A stretch of DNA of 12,378 bases from Pseudomonadota bacterium (GCA_023416335.1 JAEZHY010000284.1:1-12378); one strand, 5' to 3'. Positions 1-5,827 are shown, counted from the first letter of the stretch. Numbers and translations: made by a program. The notes: generated from the sequence alone by a model not told the origin.

Positions 1-5
1 CTTGC

Positions 6-41
6 AACCACGAAAGGCACGAAAATCACGAAAGAAAACAA
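6..41 (+). repeat. Dispersed A-rich ACGAAA-type repeat, copy A
   Basis: A 36-bp stretch built on repeated CACGAAA-like words. It matches 11866-11901 at 32 of 36 positions without gaps. A looser relative lies on the minus strand within 5921-5970. It has no coding potential. Its function is unknown; such CACGAA-type repeats are common dispersed elements in bacterial genomes. Confidence 0.6.
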
Positions 42-58
42 CGAGATAAGGATAAAGC

Positions 59-160
59 CGTAGGATGGGTGAAGCGGAGAGACTGTGTCGTGTTGGCGAT
101 GAAAACCAGCCTAAACCCGGTCAGTTACGACACGGTCTCGGAGCGTAACCCATCGTTTTA
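59..160 (+). repeat. GTAGGATGGGT palindromic repeat, interrupted copy
   Basis: The repeat begins GTAGGATGGGT (from 60) and ends ACCCATCGTTTTAG (148 onward). Its stem arms are GATGGGT (64-70) and ACCCATC (148-154). The loop is split by a 59-bp insertion at 80-138. Removing the insertion and one CGGAG copy leaves a 13-nt loop containing GCGGAGCG, the same length and core as the loop of the copy at 7978-8008. Other relatives lie at 3431, 3517, 7888, 11979 and 12154. This is a REP-like non-coding element of unknown role. Confidence 0.65.
80..138. mobile_element. 59-bp inverted-repeat mini-element with 5-bp target duplication
   Basis: The ends are AGACTGTGTCGT (80-91) and ACGACACGGTCT (127-138), which are reverse complements at 11 of 12 positions. 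CGGAG lies directly on each side (75-79 and 139-143), as expected for a 5-bp target-site duplication. The interior cannot encode a transposase. The element sits in the loop of a repeat whose uninterrupted relatives show the empty-site form. A non-autonomous MITE-like element moved by a transposase encoded elsewhere is the simplest reading. The transposase family is not identified. Confidence 0.6.
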
Positions 161-310
161 GGGCGAGCGATACGAGTACGAAACACACGAAAGTGCCGTT
201 CAGTTCCCCTCGGCTCAAAGTGCACCTAAGAGGTTGATGTCAAAGGACTTACAGAACCGGCAACATGAAAATCTTGCTCAAAAAACAAGAAAATGCCTGA
301 TAGTAGTATA

Positions 311-367
311 AAGCGCTTCTTCGGCGGGCAAAAGAACCAGCGGCCGACTTTTTTCTCAGTTCACTGC
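311..367 (+). repeat. 57-bp imperfect direct repeat, unit 1
   Basis: It starts AAGCGCTTCTTCG and ends CAGTTCACTGC. A second unit of exactly the same length lies at 415-471. The ends are well conserved and the middle is diverged. No gene is visible in this stretch (161-498). Confidence 0.5.
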
Positions 368-380
368 GGTTAGATTGGGA

Positions 381-408
381 GTGAACAGTGAGCAGTGAAC
401 TGTAAACA
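381..408 (+). repeat. Heptad repeat array, left arm
   Basis: Four consecutive 7-mers read GTGAACA, GTGAGCA, GTGAACT and GTAAACA. A longer array of related heptads in the opposite orientation spans 462-517. The two arms pair as CAGTGAGCAGTGAACTG (386-402) against 461-477, with 16 of 17 positions matching, so the region can form a long imperfect hairpin. Confidence 0.55.
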
Positions 409-411
409 GCT

Positions 412-460
412 AAAAAGCGCTTCTTCGCCGCGAGGGACATGAGCAGACCGGAAGCTTTTT
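412..460 (-). terminator. Possible terminator downstream of the response regulator
   Basis: The arms AAAAAGC (412-418) and GCTTTTT (454-460) are perfect complements. Read on the minus strand, the distal arm ends in a T run. It lies about 40 bp past the regulator stop codon. The 35-nt loop is long and the stem is AT-rich, so this is weaker than the nrfA terminator. Confidence 0.3.
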
Positions 461-471
461 CAGTTCACTGC
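415..471 (+). repeat. 57-bp imperfect direct repeat, unit 2
   Basis: This is the second copy of the unit at 311-367, starting 104 bp further on. The first 16 bases differ at only two positions and the last 11 are identical. Its right end runs into the heptad array at 462-517. Confidence 0.5.
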
Positions 472-517
472 TCATTGCCTTATTCACCGTTCACTGCCTT
501 ACTCACTACTTGCTGCT
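462..517 (-). repeat. Heptad repeat array, right arm, overlapping the regulator 3' end
   Basis: Eight consecutive heptads on the plus strand run AGTTCAC, TGCTCAT, TGCCTTA, TTCACCG, TTCACTG, CCTTACT, CACTACT, TGCTGCT. The last three cover the stop codon and final codons of the response regulator on the minus strand, so the array overlaps coding sequence. It is the inverted partner of 381-408. Confidence 0.5.
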
Positions 518-1209
518 CTGAACTTATATCCCACGCCGGCAATTGTGACGATGTATTGAGGATTTTCGAGATCGGGCTCGATTTTTTTCCGCAGCCTCTG
601 CACGTGCACATCGACCGCGCGGCTGTATGAGTAGAGCTGGGAATCGCGCCAGATGCTGTTTTGAATGAACTCGCGGCTGAGGACTTCATCCGCATGCGAG
701 ATGAAGAACTCCAGCAGTTCGAACTCCGTCTTTGTGAGGTTGACTTCTTTGCCGCGGGCAAAGATCCTCCTGGATTTAAAGTCGATCGAGAGGTCCTTGA
801 CCTCGAAAAAGGTTTTTGCCTGGCTCCGTTCGACTCTTTTCAGCACCGCTTTGATCCTGGCGGAAAGCTCCAGCGAATTGAAGGGCTTGACCATGTAGTC
901 GTCCGCCCCGTACTCGAAGCCCAGTACCAGGTCGGACACGCCGTCCCTTGCGGTGAGCATGATTATCGGGAACTCGAATTCCCTGCGCAGAATCTGGCAG
1001 ACCTTCATTCCGTCTATGTCGGGAAGATTCAGGTCGAGAATCACGAGACCGGGCCGATGCGCCCGTGCAGCATCGAGCCCGCTCCGCCCGTTGAAGGCCG
1101 TGAGCACTTCATACCCGTCCAGTTCCAGATTTCCCTTTATGGTCTGGACGATATCCTTATCGTCGTCGATCACGAGAATTAAGGTAGATTTCTGATCCGG
1201 TACGGCCAT
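499..1209 (-). CDS. OmpR/PhoB-family response regulator
   Basis: This is a 236-residue cytoplasmic transcription regulator that is phosphorylated by a partner sensor kinase. The N-terminal receiver domain (about residues 10-122) has the acidic pair Asp16/Asp17, the phosphoacceptor Asp59 (LDLNLPD context), Thr86 and Lys108 followed by Pro-Phe. The C-terminal winged-helix domain (about 134-231) ends with the typical GVGYKFR. Length is normal for the family. The ATG at 1209 is preceded on the minus strand by a GGAAG-type ribosome binding site. The gene is divergent from the heme-sensor histidine kinase across 311 bp, which suggests the two are partners and may regulate nrfHA. The last residues (AASSE) are encoded by a heptad repeat array. 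The target genes are not shown by the sequence. Confidence 0.93.
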   Translation of the reverse strand: MAVPDQKSTLILVIDDDKDIVQTIKGNLELDGYEVLTAFNGRSGLDAARAHRPGLVILDLNLPDIDGMKVCQILRREFEFPIIMLTARDGVSDLVLGFEYGADDYMVKPFNSLELSARIKAVLKRVERSQAKTFFEVKDLSIDFKSRRIFARGKEVNLTKTEFELLEFFISHADEVLSREFIQNSIWRDSQLYSYSRAVDVHVQRLRKKIEPDLENPQYIVTIAGVGYKFRAASSE

Positions 1210-1237
1210 GGCTCGACTCTTCCAGGTGTGTGTTAAA

Positions 1238-1258
1238 GGGATAGATTGCCATTATCCC
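1238..1258. promoter_or_regulatory. Inverted repeat between the divergent two-component genes
   Basis: The arms GGGATA (1238-1243) and TATCCC (1253-1258) are perfect and separated by 9 nt. The site is 29-49 bp upstream of the regulator start and next to a TATAAT hexamer at 1273-1278 that could serve the kinase gene. No -35 box at ideal distance is visible: TTGCCA at 1246-1251 leaves 21 nt. It is a candidate operator for autoregulation, with low certainty. Confidence 0.3.
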
Positions 1259-1335
1259 GAATATGGAACAAGTATAATCGATTCAAAGGAAAAGGGAGAC
1301 CGTGCCTTAACAAATACGTAACGTAAAGATGGGTA

Positions 1336-1355
1336 GCCCGGAACCATTTCCGGGC
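1336..1355. repeat. Perfect hairpin in the regulator-kinase spacer
   Basis: The arms GCCCGGAA (1336-1343) and TTCCGGGC (1348-1355) form a perfect 8-bp stem with a CCAT loop. No T run follows, so it is not an obvious terminator. It would lie in the 5' leader of the kinase mRNA if transcription starts near 1285. It resembles a dispersed palindromic repeat. The rest of 1356-1520 shows nothing clear except a GGGA ribosome binding site at 1512-1515. Confidence 0.45.
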
Positions 1356-1520
1356 GCGAAGCGCAAGAGGTCAACCGATGAAGCACGGATATACGACGGT
1401 CCATGCCGACTGGAAACTCAATTCCCAATCACTTTGACTCCGCCGTGAAAACAGGTTATCGAGAGCGGAAAGGCATCAACCGTTCGAAAACCGTGAATAA
1501 CAAGTCACTGCGGGACAATA

Positions 1521-3125
1521 ATGAGAAACTACCGAACGTCGCTCCAGCGAAAGTTCCTCCTGAGCATAATACTGATAATCCTGCCCACCCTCGGCGTGAT
1601 TTTCATCGGGGCAGGAATCCAGCATGAGAAACAAACGATGGGACAGATCGTCAACCAGGCGAGAGTTCTTGTCAGGCAGATCATCCTGACCCGCCAGTGG
1701 GTTTCGGACTGCGGCGGAGTGATGGTCGCGCGCGGGAGTGAAGGGGCCAAGGATACCCTGAGCTTCTATGACGACGGCATGGAAACGCCCAGAGGCTCCT
1801 ACCAGAAATTCACCCCGTCCATGGTTACCAAGAAGCTCTCCCAGTACTCGTTGAGCCAGGACCTCTATAAGTTTCGCCTTGCAGGGGTCAATCCGATGAA
1901 TCCCGAAAACAGACCCGACAATTTTGAGAGAACCGCGCTGCAAAGGTTCGCCCGGGAGGGCCTGAGCGAAACATACAGGATAGAGACCGAAAACGGCGTG
2001 CGGTATTTCCAGTACATGGTACCGCTGTTTGTGGACAAGACCTGCCTCGATTGTCACAAGTCCCAGGGATTTGCAAAGGGAGCCATCGGCGGCGGACTCA
2101 GCGTCATGCTGCCCATCGACAACGTCACGGCTTCCCTCCGGAGAGATTACTTCAAGCTCGCGGCTTCGGGGATCGGGCTCATCTCGCTCCTGACGTTCAC
2201 CCTGTTCATCCTCGTCCGCCGTATGGTCATAAAGCCTCTTGGCGAACTCAAGGAAATGACTCAAAAGATCAGCGCGGGAGACCTCGAAGCGCGGGTCAGG
2301 CTGGAGACCGGCGACGAACTGGAACAACTTGGGCAGGCTTTCAACAGCATGGCCAAAGGACTCTCCCAGAGCCGGGAAAACCTGGAGGAAAAAATCAACC
2401 AGGCAACCCACGACCTCGCGCAGGCCAACCGGGAGCTCAAGGGCCTCGACAAGCTGAAGTCCGATTTTCTCGCCAATATGTCGCACGAACTGCGCTCGCC
2501 GCTGACGGCACTCCGGGGCGGGGTAGACTACCTGAGTCGGACCGGCATGGTCCCGGAAAGCAGGAGCTATCTCGATATCATCGACAAGAACCTCTCCCGG
2601 CTCATAAGCCTGGTGTCCGACCTCTTTGATTTTACAAAGATCGAAGCCAACAAGGTGGAATGGTCGTTCCGGCGGGAAAGCGTCTCCGGCCTCGTCCAGG
2701 AAGTCGTCGAAATTACGGGGCCGTCAGCCATGGAGAGGTCGATATCCATTCACTACGACTATCCGGGGGATATCTTTGCGGAAATTGACCTGGAAAGGAT
2801 CGAACAGGTGCTGGTCAACCTGGTCGAAAATGCGATCAAGTTCTCCGATCCGGGGACTGAAATCACCATGACGGTCGAACAGAGCGAAGGTTCCGTGCAG
2901 GTGGCTGTTAAAGACCAGGGGATCGGGATTTCGGAGGAGAGCCTGACCGTCATTTTCGAAAAATTCCACACCCTGCCTTCCCGGGGCAGGAACAAAAGCG
3001 GCACGGGACTCGGCCTGGCAATCTGCAAAGGCATTATCCAGGGCCACGGCGGCACGATCTGGGCCGAAAGCGATCAGCGCAACGGGAGCACATTTTTCTT
3101 CAGAATCGCCAAGCATCGTTCCTGA
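1521..3125 (+). CDS. Membrane histidine kinase with periplasmic c-heme (Tll0287-like/DUF3365) sensor
   Basis: This is a 534-residue sensor kinase. Domain order: transmembrane helix 1 (about 11-32), periplasmic Tll0287-like (DUF3365) domain with one heme c motif CLDCH (175-179), transmembrane helix 2 (about 213-233), HAMP (about 232-285), coiled-coil linker, HisKA with the H-box phosphoacceptor His322 (MSHELRSP), and HATPase_c with N-box Asn437, G1 box DQGIG (465-469) and G2 box GTGLGLA (494-500). The only other periplasmic cysteine is Cys64 (SDCGGV), a possible second heme ligand. GGGA sits 5 nt before the ATG. The gene is divergent from a response regulator and is followed by nrfHA. Family knowledge supports heme-based redox or small-ligand sensing, but the actual signal is unknown. 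Pairing with the divergent regulator is inferred. Confidence 0.92.
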   Translation: MRNYRTSLQRKFLLSIILIILPTLGVIFIGAGIQHEKQTMGQIVNQARVLVRQIILTRQWVSDCGGVMVARGSEGAKDTLSFYDDGMETPRGSYQKFTPSMVTKKLSQYSLSQDLYKFRLAGVNPMNPENRPDNFERTALQRFAREGLSETYRIETENGVRYFQYMVPLFVDKTCLDCHKSQGFAKGAIGGGLSVMLPIDNVTASLRRDYFKLAASGIGLISLLTFTLFILVRRMVIKPLGELKEMTQKISAGDLEARVRLETGDELEQLGQAFNSMAKGLSQSRENLEEKINQATHDLAQANRELKGLDKLKSDFLANMSHELRSPLTALRGGVDYLSRTGMVPESRSYLDIIDKNLSRLISLVSDLFDFTKIEANKVEWSFRRESVSGLVQEVVEITGPSAMERSISIHYDYPGDIFAEIDLERIEQVLVNLVENAIKFSDPGTEITMTVEQSEGSVQVAVKDQGIGISEESLTVIFEKFHTLPSRGRNKSGTGLGLAICKGIIQGHGGTIWAESDQRNGSTFFFRIAKHRS

Positions 3126-3157
3126 TTGGGAATTCACCATAAAGGCCCTGGAGCGGC

Positions 3158-3206
3158 AGAGCCGAAACAAAAGATGGGTGACAGGGGCAACGGCTCTTTG
3201 TTGCCC
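3158..3206 (+). other. Two mutually exclusive hairpins after the kinase gene
   Basis: AGAGCCG (3158-3164) can pair with CGGCTCT (3191-3197). GGGCAAC (3185-3191) can pair with GTTGCCC (3200-3206). The second stem takes up bases of the first, so only one can form at a time. No T run follows. The remainder of the 604-bp spacer between the kinase and nrfH (3207-3430, 3551-3608) shows no convincing gene. Confidence 0.3.
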
Positions 3207-3430
3207 GTGCCGGTGGCAAGAGGGCTCGACAGTATCGATTCCACTCCTACAGTTCTTCGGGGAGAACCCATGTCTGCCCCTCATGTCCTTCGGACCCAGG
3301 CAGCAAGAAAACGCTGCCCGGGCCACCCGCCGCCTGTAAATTGCCGGCTTTTGCCCTTATGAAACTTCAATTCACAGTCGCACCTCCAAAGGACATCGAA
3401 AGCATTGCAAAAAGCTGGACGGCGAGCCGA

Positions 3431-3461
3431 GTAGGGTGGGCACAGCACCATCGTGCCCACC
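3431..3461 (+). repeat. GTAGGGTGGGC palindromic repeat
   Basis: It begins GTAGGGTGGGCACAG. The arms GGTGGGCAC (3435-3443) and GTGCCCACC (3453-3461) form a perfect 9-bp stem with a 9-nt loop. It is closely similar to the minus-strand copy at 7888-7921. REP-like and non-coding. Confidence 0.6.
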
Positions 3462-3516
3462 GTCCGCCCCGTCGGATCAGGCATTGAAGAAATGGACGCT
3501 AATCGGGATTGCCGGA

Positions 3517-3550
3517 GTGGGCGCCCAAAAAAACCGGGCACCCACCTACC
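3517..3550 (-). repeat. GTAGGTGGGTGC palindromic repeat, opposite orientation
   Basis: The arms GTGGGCGCCC (3517-3526) and GGGCACCCAC (3536-3545) pair at 9 of 10 positions around a loop of seven A and two C. Read on the minus strand it begins GGTAGGTGGGTGCCC, like the other family members. With the copy at 3431 it forms an inverted pair, similar to paired REP units. Confidence 0.45.
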
Positions 3551-3608
3551 CCCTGCCTTTCCCCTGTAGCAGCTTTCCATGGCGCCCCTGTTACACCTCC
3601 AACTCCCC

Positions 3609-3628
3609 GTTGTTACAACATTAACAAC
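3609..3628. promoter_or_regulatory. CRP/FNR-type palindrome upstream of nrfH
   Basis: GTTGTTA (3609-3615), six bases, then TAACAAC (3622-3628) is a perfect 20-bp palindrome. The inner form TGTTA-N6-TAACA has the half-site length and spacing of CRP/FNR-superfamily operators (TGTGA-N6-TCACA). Its centre is about 111 bp upstream of the nrfH ATG. Possible -10 boxes are CATAAT (3636-3641) and TAATAT (3663-3668). Neither has a good -35, which fits an activator-dependent promoter. The binding protein is not encoded in the window. Confidence 0.5.
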
Positions 3629-3729
3629 TTTGAAACATAATTCTGTGTTAGCTTCAGGAAAGTAATATTTGTGAATCCGGACTGAGTGGCGCCGGCCCTC
3701 AATCAAAGCACTGAAAAAGGGGAAAACAG

Positions 3730-4188
3730 ATGGGAGTTCCTTCCAGGAAAAAGTCTCTGCTCACACTTGGAGGCCTTGTAGTCCTATTTGCCGCCGGAAT
3801 CGGAGCTTTTCTCTCCTTCGGACCTCCGGGGCTCTATGCGAAATCGAGCAGCCCCGAGTTCTGCGCGGGCTGCCACGTGATGGAGTCTCAATACGAGAAC
3901 TGGTTCCACAACGCCGGGCACCGGCGGATAAAGTGCGTCGACTGCCATCTCCCCAATGATAACTTCGGCAGGCACGTAGCATGGAAAGGCGTGACGGGAA
4001 TGTGGGACGTCTATGCCTTCTACTCGGGACATGTACCCGAAACGATCACGATCTCTCAGAAAGGCGCGGAGATAGTCCAGGAAAACTGCCGGCGCTGCCA
4101 CGAAGAGACCGTGTCGAAAATAAATGAAGACGGCAACTGCCGACACTGCCATCGCCGCTTGTCCCATAAGACCAGCGGAACTTTTTGA
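3730..4188 (+). CDS. nrfH: NrfH, tetraheme quinol dehydrogenase subunit of nitrite reductase
   Basis: This 152-residue NapC/NirT-family membrane-anchored cytochrome oxidises menaquinol and passes electrons to NrfA. It has an uncleaved N-terminal membrane helix (about 10-31). Four heme c motifs follow: CAGCH (45-49), CVDCH (69-73), CRRCH (120-124) and CRHCH (137-141). The first is in the CXXCHXM form that gives NrfH its unusual heme 1 with Met51. Lys86 and Asp93 (spacing 7) fit the quinol-pocket Lys and Asp known from Desulfovibrio vulgaris NrfH. AAGGGG lies 7 nt before the ATG. Length is normal for the family. nrfA follows after 29 nt, so the two form an operon. A palindrome at 3609-3628 is the likely control site. 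Confidence 0.95.
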   Translation: MGVPSRKKSLLTLGGLVVLFAAGIGAFLSFGPPGLYAKSSSPEFCAGCHVMESQYENWFHNAGHRRIKCVDCHLPNDNFGRHVAWKGVTGMWDVYAFYSGHVPETITISQKGAEIVQENCRRCHEETVSKINEDGNCRHCHRRLSHKTSGTF

Positions 4189-4205
4189 ACCCGATCCAGG
4201 CCAGC

Positions 4206-4220
4206 GGAGGAAGAGGTATG
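4206..4220 (+). promoter_or_regulatory. Ribosome binding site that fixes the nrfA start
   Basis: GGAGG (4206-4210) is 7 nt before an ATG (4218). The longer open frame from a TTG at 4185, overlapping the nrfH stop, would add 11 residues ahead of a typical Met-Lys-Gly-Arg signal-peptide start. The ATG is therefore preferred. Confidence 0.8.
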
Positions 4221-5708
4221 AAGGGAAGAAATATCTTCTTTGGTGTTCTAGTATGGTTACTGTTTTCAGGGTGCGTTCTGATCATTGCATCCTGCGCCCC
4301 TCAGAAAACCGAGCCGGTGAAAACGGGCTCAATCGAGGACGGCGACATGAATCCCGCCAACTGGGGCAAAGTCTATCCGCTGGAATACGACGCCTGGACA
4401 AAGACCAAGGATCCACGTCCGGTGGGCAAGAGCAAGTATAAAAAAAGCTACAGCACGGACCAGGTGATTTACGACAAGCTGAGCGAGTTCCCGTATATGC
4501 CGCTGCTCTTCAACGGATGGGGCTTCGGAGTCGAATACAATGAACCTCGCGGCCATCATTATATGGTGACCGACCAGCTCGAAATCGACCCTTCGCGTGT
4601 CAAAGCCGGAGGCGCGTGCCTGACGTGCAAGACCCCGCTTGCGCCGAAACTGCGAAAGGAAATGGGAGTCAATTACTTCTCGGATCCCTACCTCGATGTT
4701 CACGCCAAAATTCCCAAGGAATTTCAGTCGCTGGGCGCAAGCTGCATCGATTGCCACGACAACAAAACGATGGGGCTGAAGCTCTCGCGCTGGACCCTGA
4801 CGAAAGCTCTTTCGGACATGGGCAAAAATCCGGACCAGCTTACAAGGCAGGAATCCCGCAGTCTGGTCTGCGCCCAGTGCCACGTTACTTACGTGATTCC
4901 CAAGGACAAGGACATGAAGTCCGTCGACGTTTTCTTCCCGTGGCAGGGAAGCAAAGAAGGAAACATCTCGATCGAGAACATCATCAAGGTACTCAAAAGC
5001 GATCCGTCCTACGGAGAATGGAAGCAGAACGTGACGGGGTTCAAAGTGGCTTTTATCCGTCACCCCGAGTACGAATTCTTTTCGCTGAACAGCGTACATG
5101 CCAAAGCCGGAGCGGCATGCGCCGACTGTCATATGCCTTATATCAAGGTGGGCGCGAATAAGATTTCCGATCACAATGTCATGAGCCCGCTCAAAGGGGA
5201 TATGAAAGCCTGCCAGCAGTGCCACGCCGAGACTCCGGAGTGGCTCTCGAACCAGGTATTTGCGATTCAGGACCGCACGGTTTCCATGATGAATCGCGCG
5301 GGCTACGGAGTTGCCGTGACTGCAAAGCTTTTTGAGATCGCGCATAAAGCGCAGGCGGACGGAAAAACGATAGATCAGGCCGTATACGACAGGGCAAAGG
5401 ACCTTTACCTCGAGGCGTTCTATCGGGTCATCTTCATGGGCGCCGAGAACTCGATCGGGTTCCACAACCCGAGCGAAGCAGGCCGGATCTGCGGTGACGC
5501 GATAGCGATGGCGGCCAAGTCGGAAGCCCTGCTCCGGCAGGTCCTTGCCCAGGCCGGAGTGGCCGTTCCCGCGGATATAAACCTGGAAATGGCAAAATAC
5601 CTCAACGAACGCGGCACGAAGAAACTCAAATTCCGTCCCGAATTTGAGTTCAAGGATCCCTACAACAACCAGGAACTGATCACCCCGGCGGTCAGCATGG
5701 GACGGTAA
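4218..5708 (+). CDS. nrfA: NrfA, pentaheme cytochrome c nitrite reductase (ammonia-forming)
   Basis: This 496-residue periplasm-side enzyme performs six-electron reduction of nitrite to ammonium, with electrons from NrfH. The signal peptide (about 1-25) ends in IASC, a lipobox, so Cys26 may be lipidated. Heme motifs are CLTCK (134-138, the Lys-ligated catalytic heme), CIDCH (176-180), CAQCH (218-222), CADCH (301-305) and CQQCH (332-336). By alignment with Escherichia coli NrfA the catalytic residues are Arg111, Tyr225 and His282. The calcium ligands expected near the active site are not conserved: Thr224 replaces Glu, and Arg281 replaces Gln. This resembles the calcium-free Geobacter lovleyi NrfA subclass, where an arginine occupies the calcium site. 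nrfA is second in an operon with nrfH and has its own terminator. Confidence 0.96.
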   Translation: MKGRNIFFGVLVWLLFSGCVLIIASCAPQKTEPVKTGSIEDGDMNPANWGKVYPLEYDAWTKTKDPRPVGKSKYKKSYSTDQVIYDKLSEFPYMPLLFNGWGFGVEYNEPRGHHYMVTDQLEIDPSRVKAGGACLTCKTPLAPKLRKEMGVNYFSDPYLDVHAKIPKEFQSLGASCIDCHDNKTMGLKLSRWTLTKALSDMGKNPDQLTRQESRSLVCAQCHVTYVIPKDKDMKSVDVFFPWQGSKEGNISIENIIKVLKSDPSYGEWKQNVTGFKVAFIRHPEYEFFSLNSVHAKAGAACADCHMPYIKVGANKISDHNVMSPLKGDMKACQQCHAETPEWLSNQVFAIQDRTVSMMNRAGYGVAVTAKLFEIAHKAQADGKTIDQAVYDRAKDLYLEAFYRVIFMGAENSIGFHNPSEAGRICGDAIAMAAKSEALLRQVLAQAGVAVPADINLEMAKYLNERGTKKLKFRPEFEFKDPYNNQELITPAVSMGR

Positions 5709-5733
5709 CAAGTCGATTTTGAGGAACCAATTC

Positions 5734-5773
5734 AAAGGCTGGAGCATCGGTTTTGCTGCAGCCTTTGTTTTTT
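5734..5773 (+). terminator. Rho-independent terminator of nrfHA
   Basis: AAAGGCTGGAGC (5734-5745) pairs with GCTGCAGCCTTT (5755-5766) at 11 of 12 positions around a 9-nt loop. GTTTTTT follows at 5767-5773. It lies 25 bp after the nrfA stop. Confidence 0.85.
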
Positions 5774-5805
5774 CCCATTCGCCGTTTTTCATCCGTTATG
5801 GTTGA

Positions 5806-5827
5806 GGCGCGGTTTCACGACCGCGCC
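5806..5827. repeat. Palindromic hairpin GGCGCGGT/ACCGCGCC
   Basis: A perfect 8-bp stem (5806-5813 with 5820-5827) around TTCACG. No T run follows. It is likely a dispersed palindromic element, in the same style as the CGGTC/GACCG hairpins at 8049-8110. No gene is visible in 5709-6341. Confidence 0.45.

Noticed and set aside
311..517. CRISPR array
   Set aside because: The repeats are 7-mers and two diverged 57-bp units, without regular identical repeats separated by unique spacers, and no cas gene is present.
1476..2486. 336-codon minus-strand open frame opposite the kinase gene
   Set aside because: It is a shadow of the kinase reading frame with no motifs of its own.
3281..3706. 141-codon minus-strand open frame in the kinase-nrfH spacer
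   Set aside because: It runs through two palindromic repeats and the presumed nrfH control region, and its translation shows no domain-like pattern.
4185..4217. TTG start that would lengthen NrfA by 11 residues
   Set aside because: It overlaps the nrfH stop and lacks a spaced ribosome binding site. The ATG at 4218 has GGAGG at 7 nt and begins a proper signal peptide.
4329..5792. 487-codon open frame on the minus strand opposite nrfA
   Set aside because: It mirrors the codon structure of nrfA, which has all five heme motifs and a good ribosome binding site. The antisense product shows no recognisable motif.
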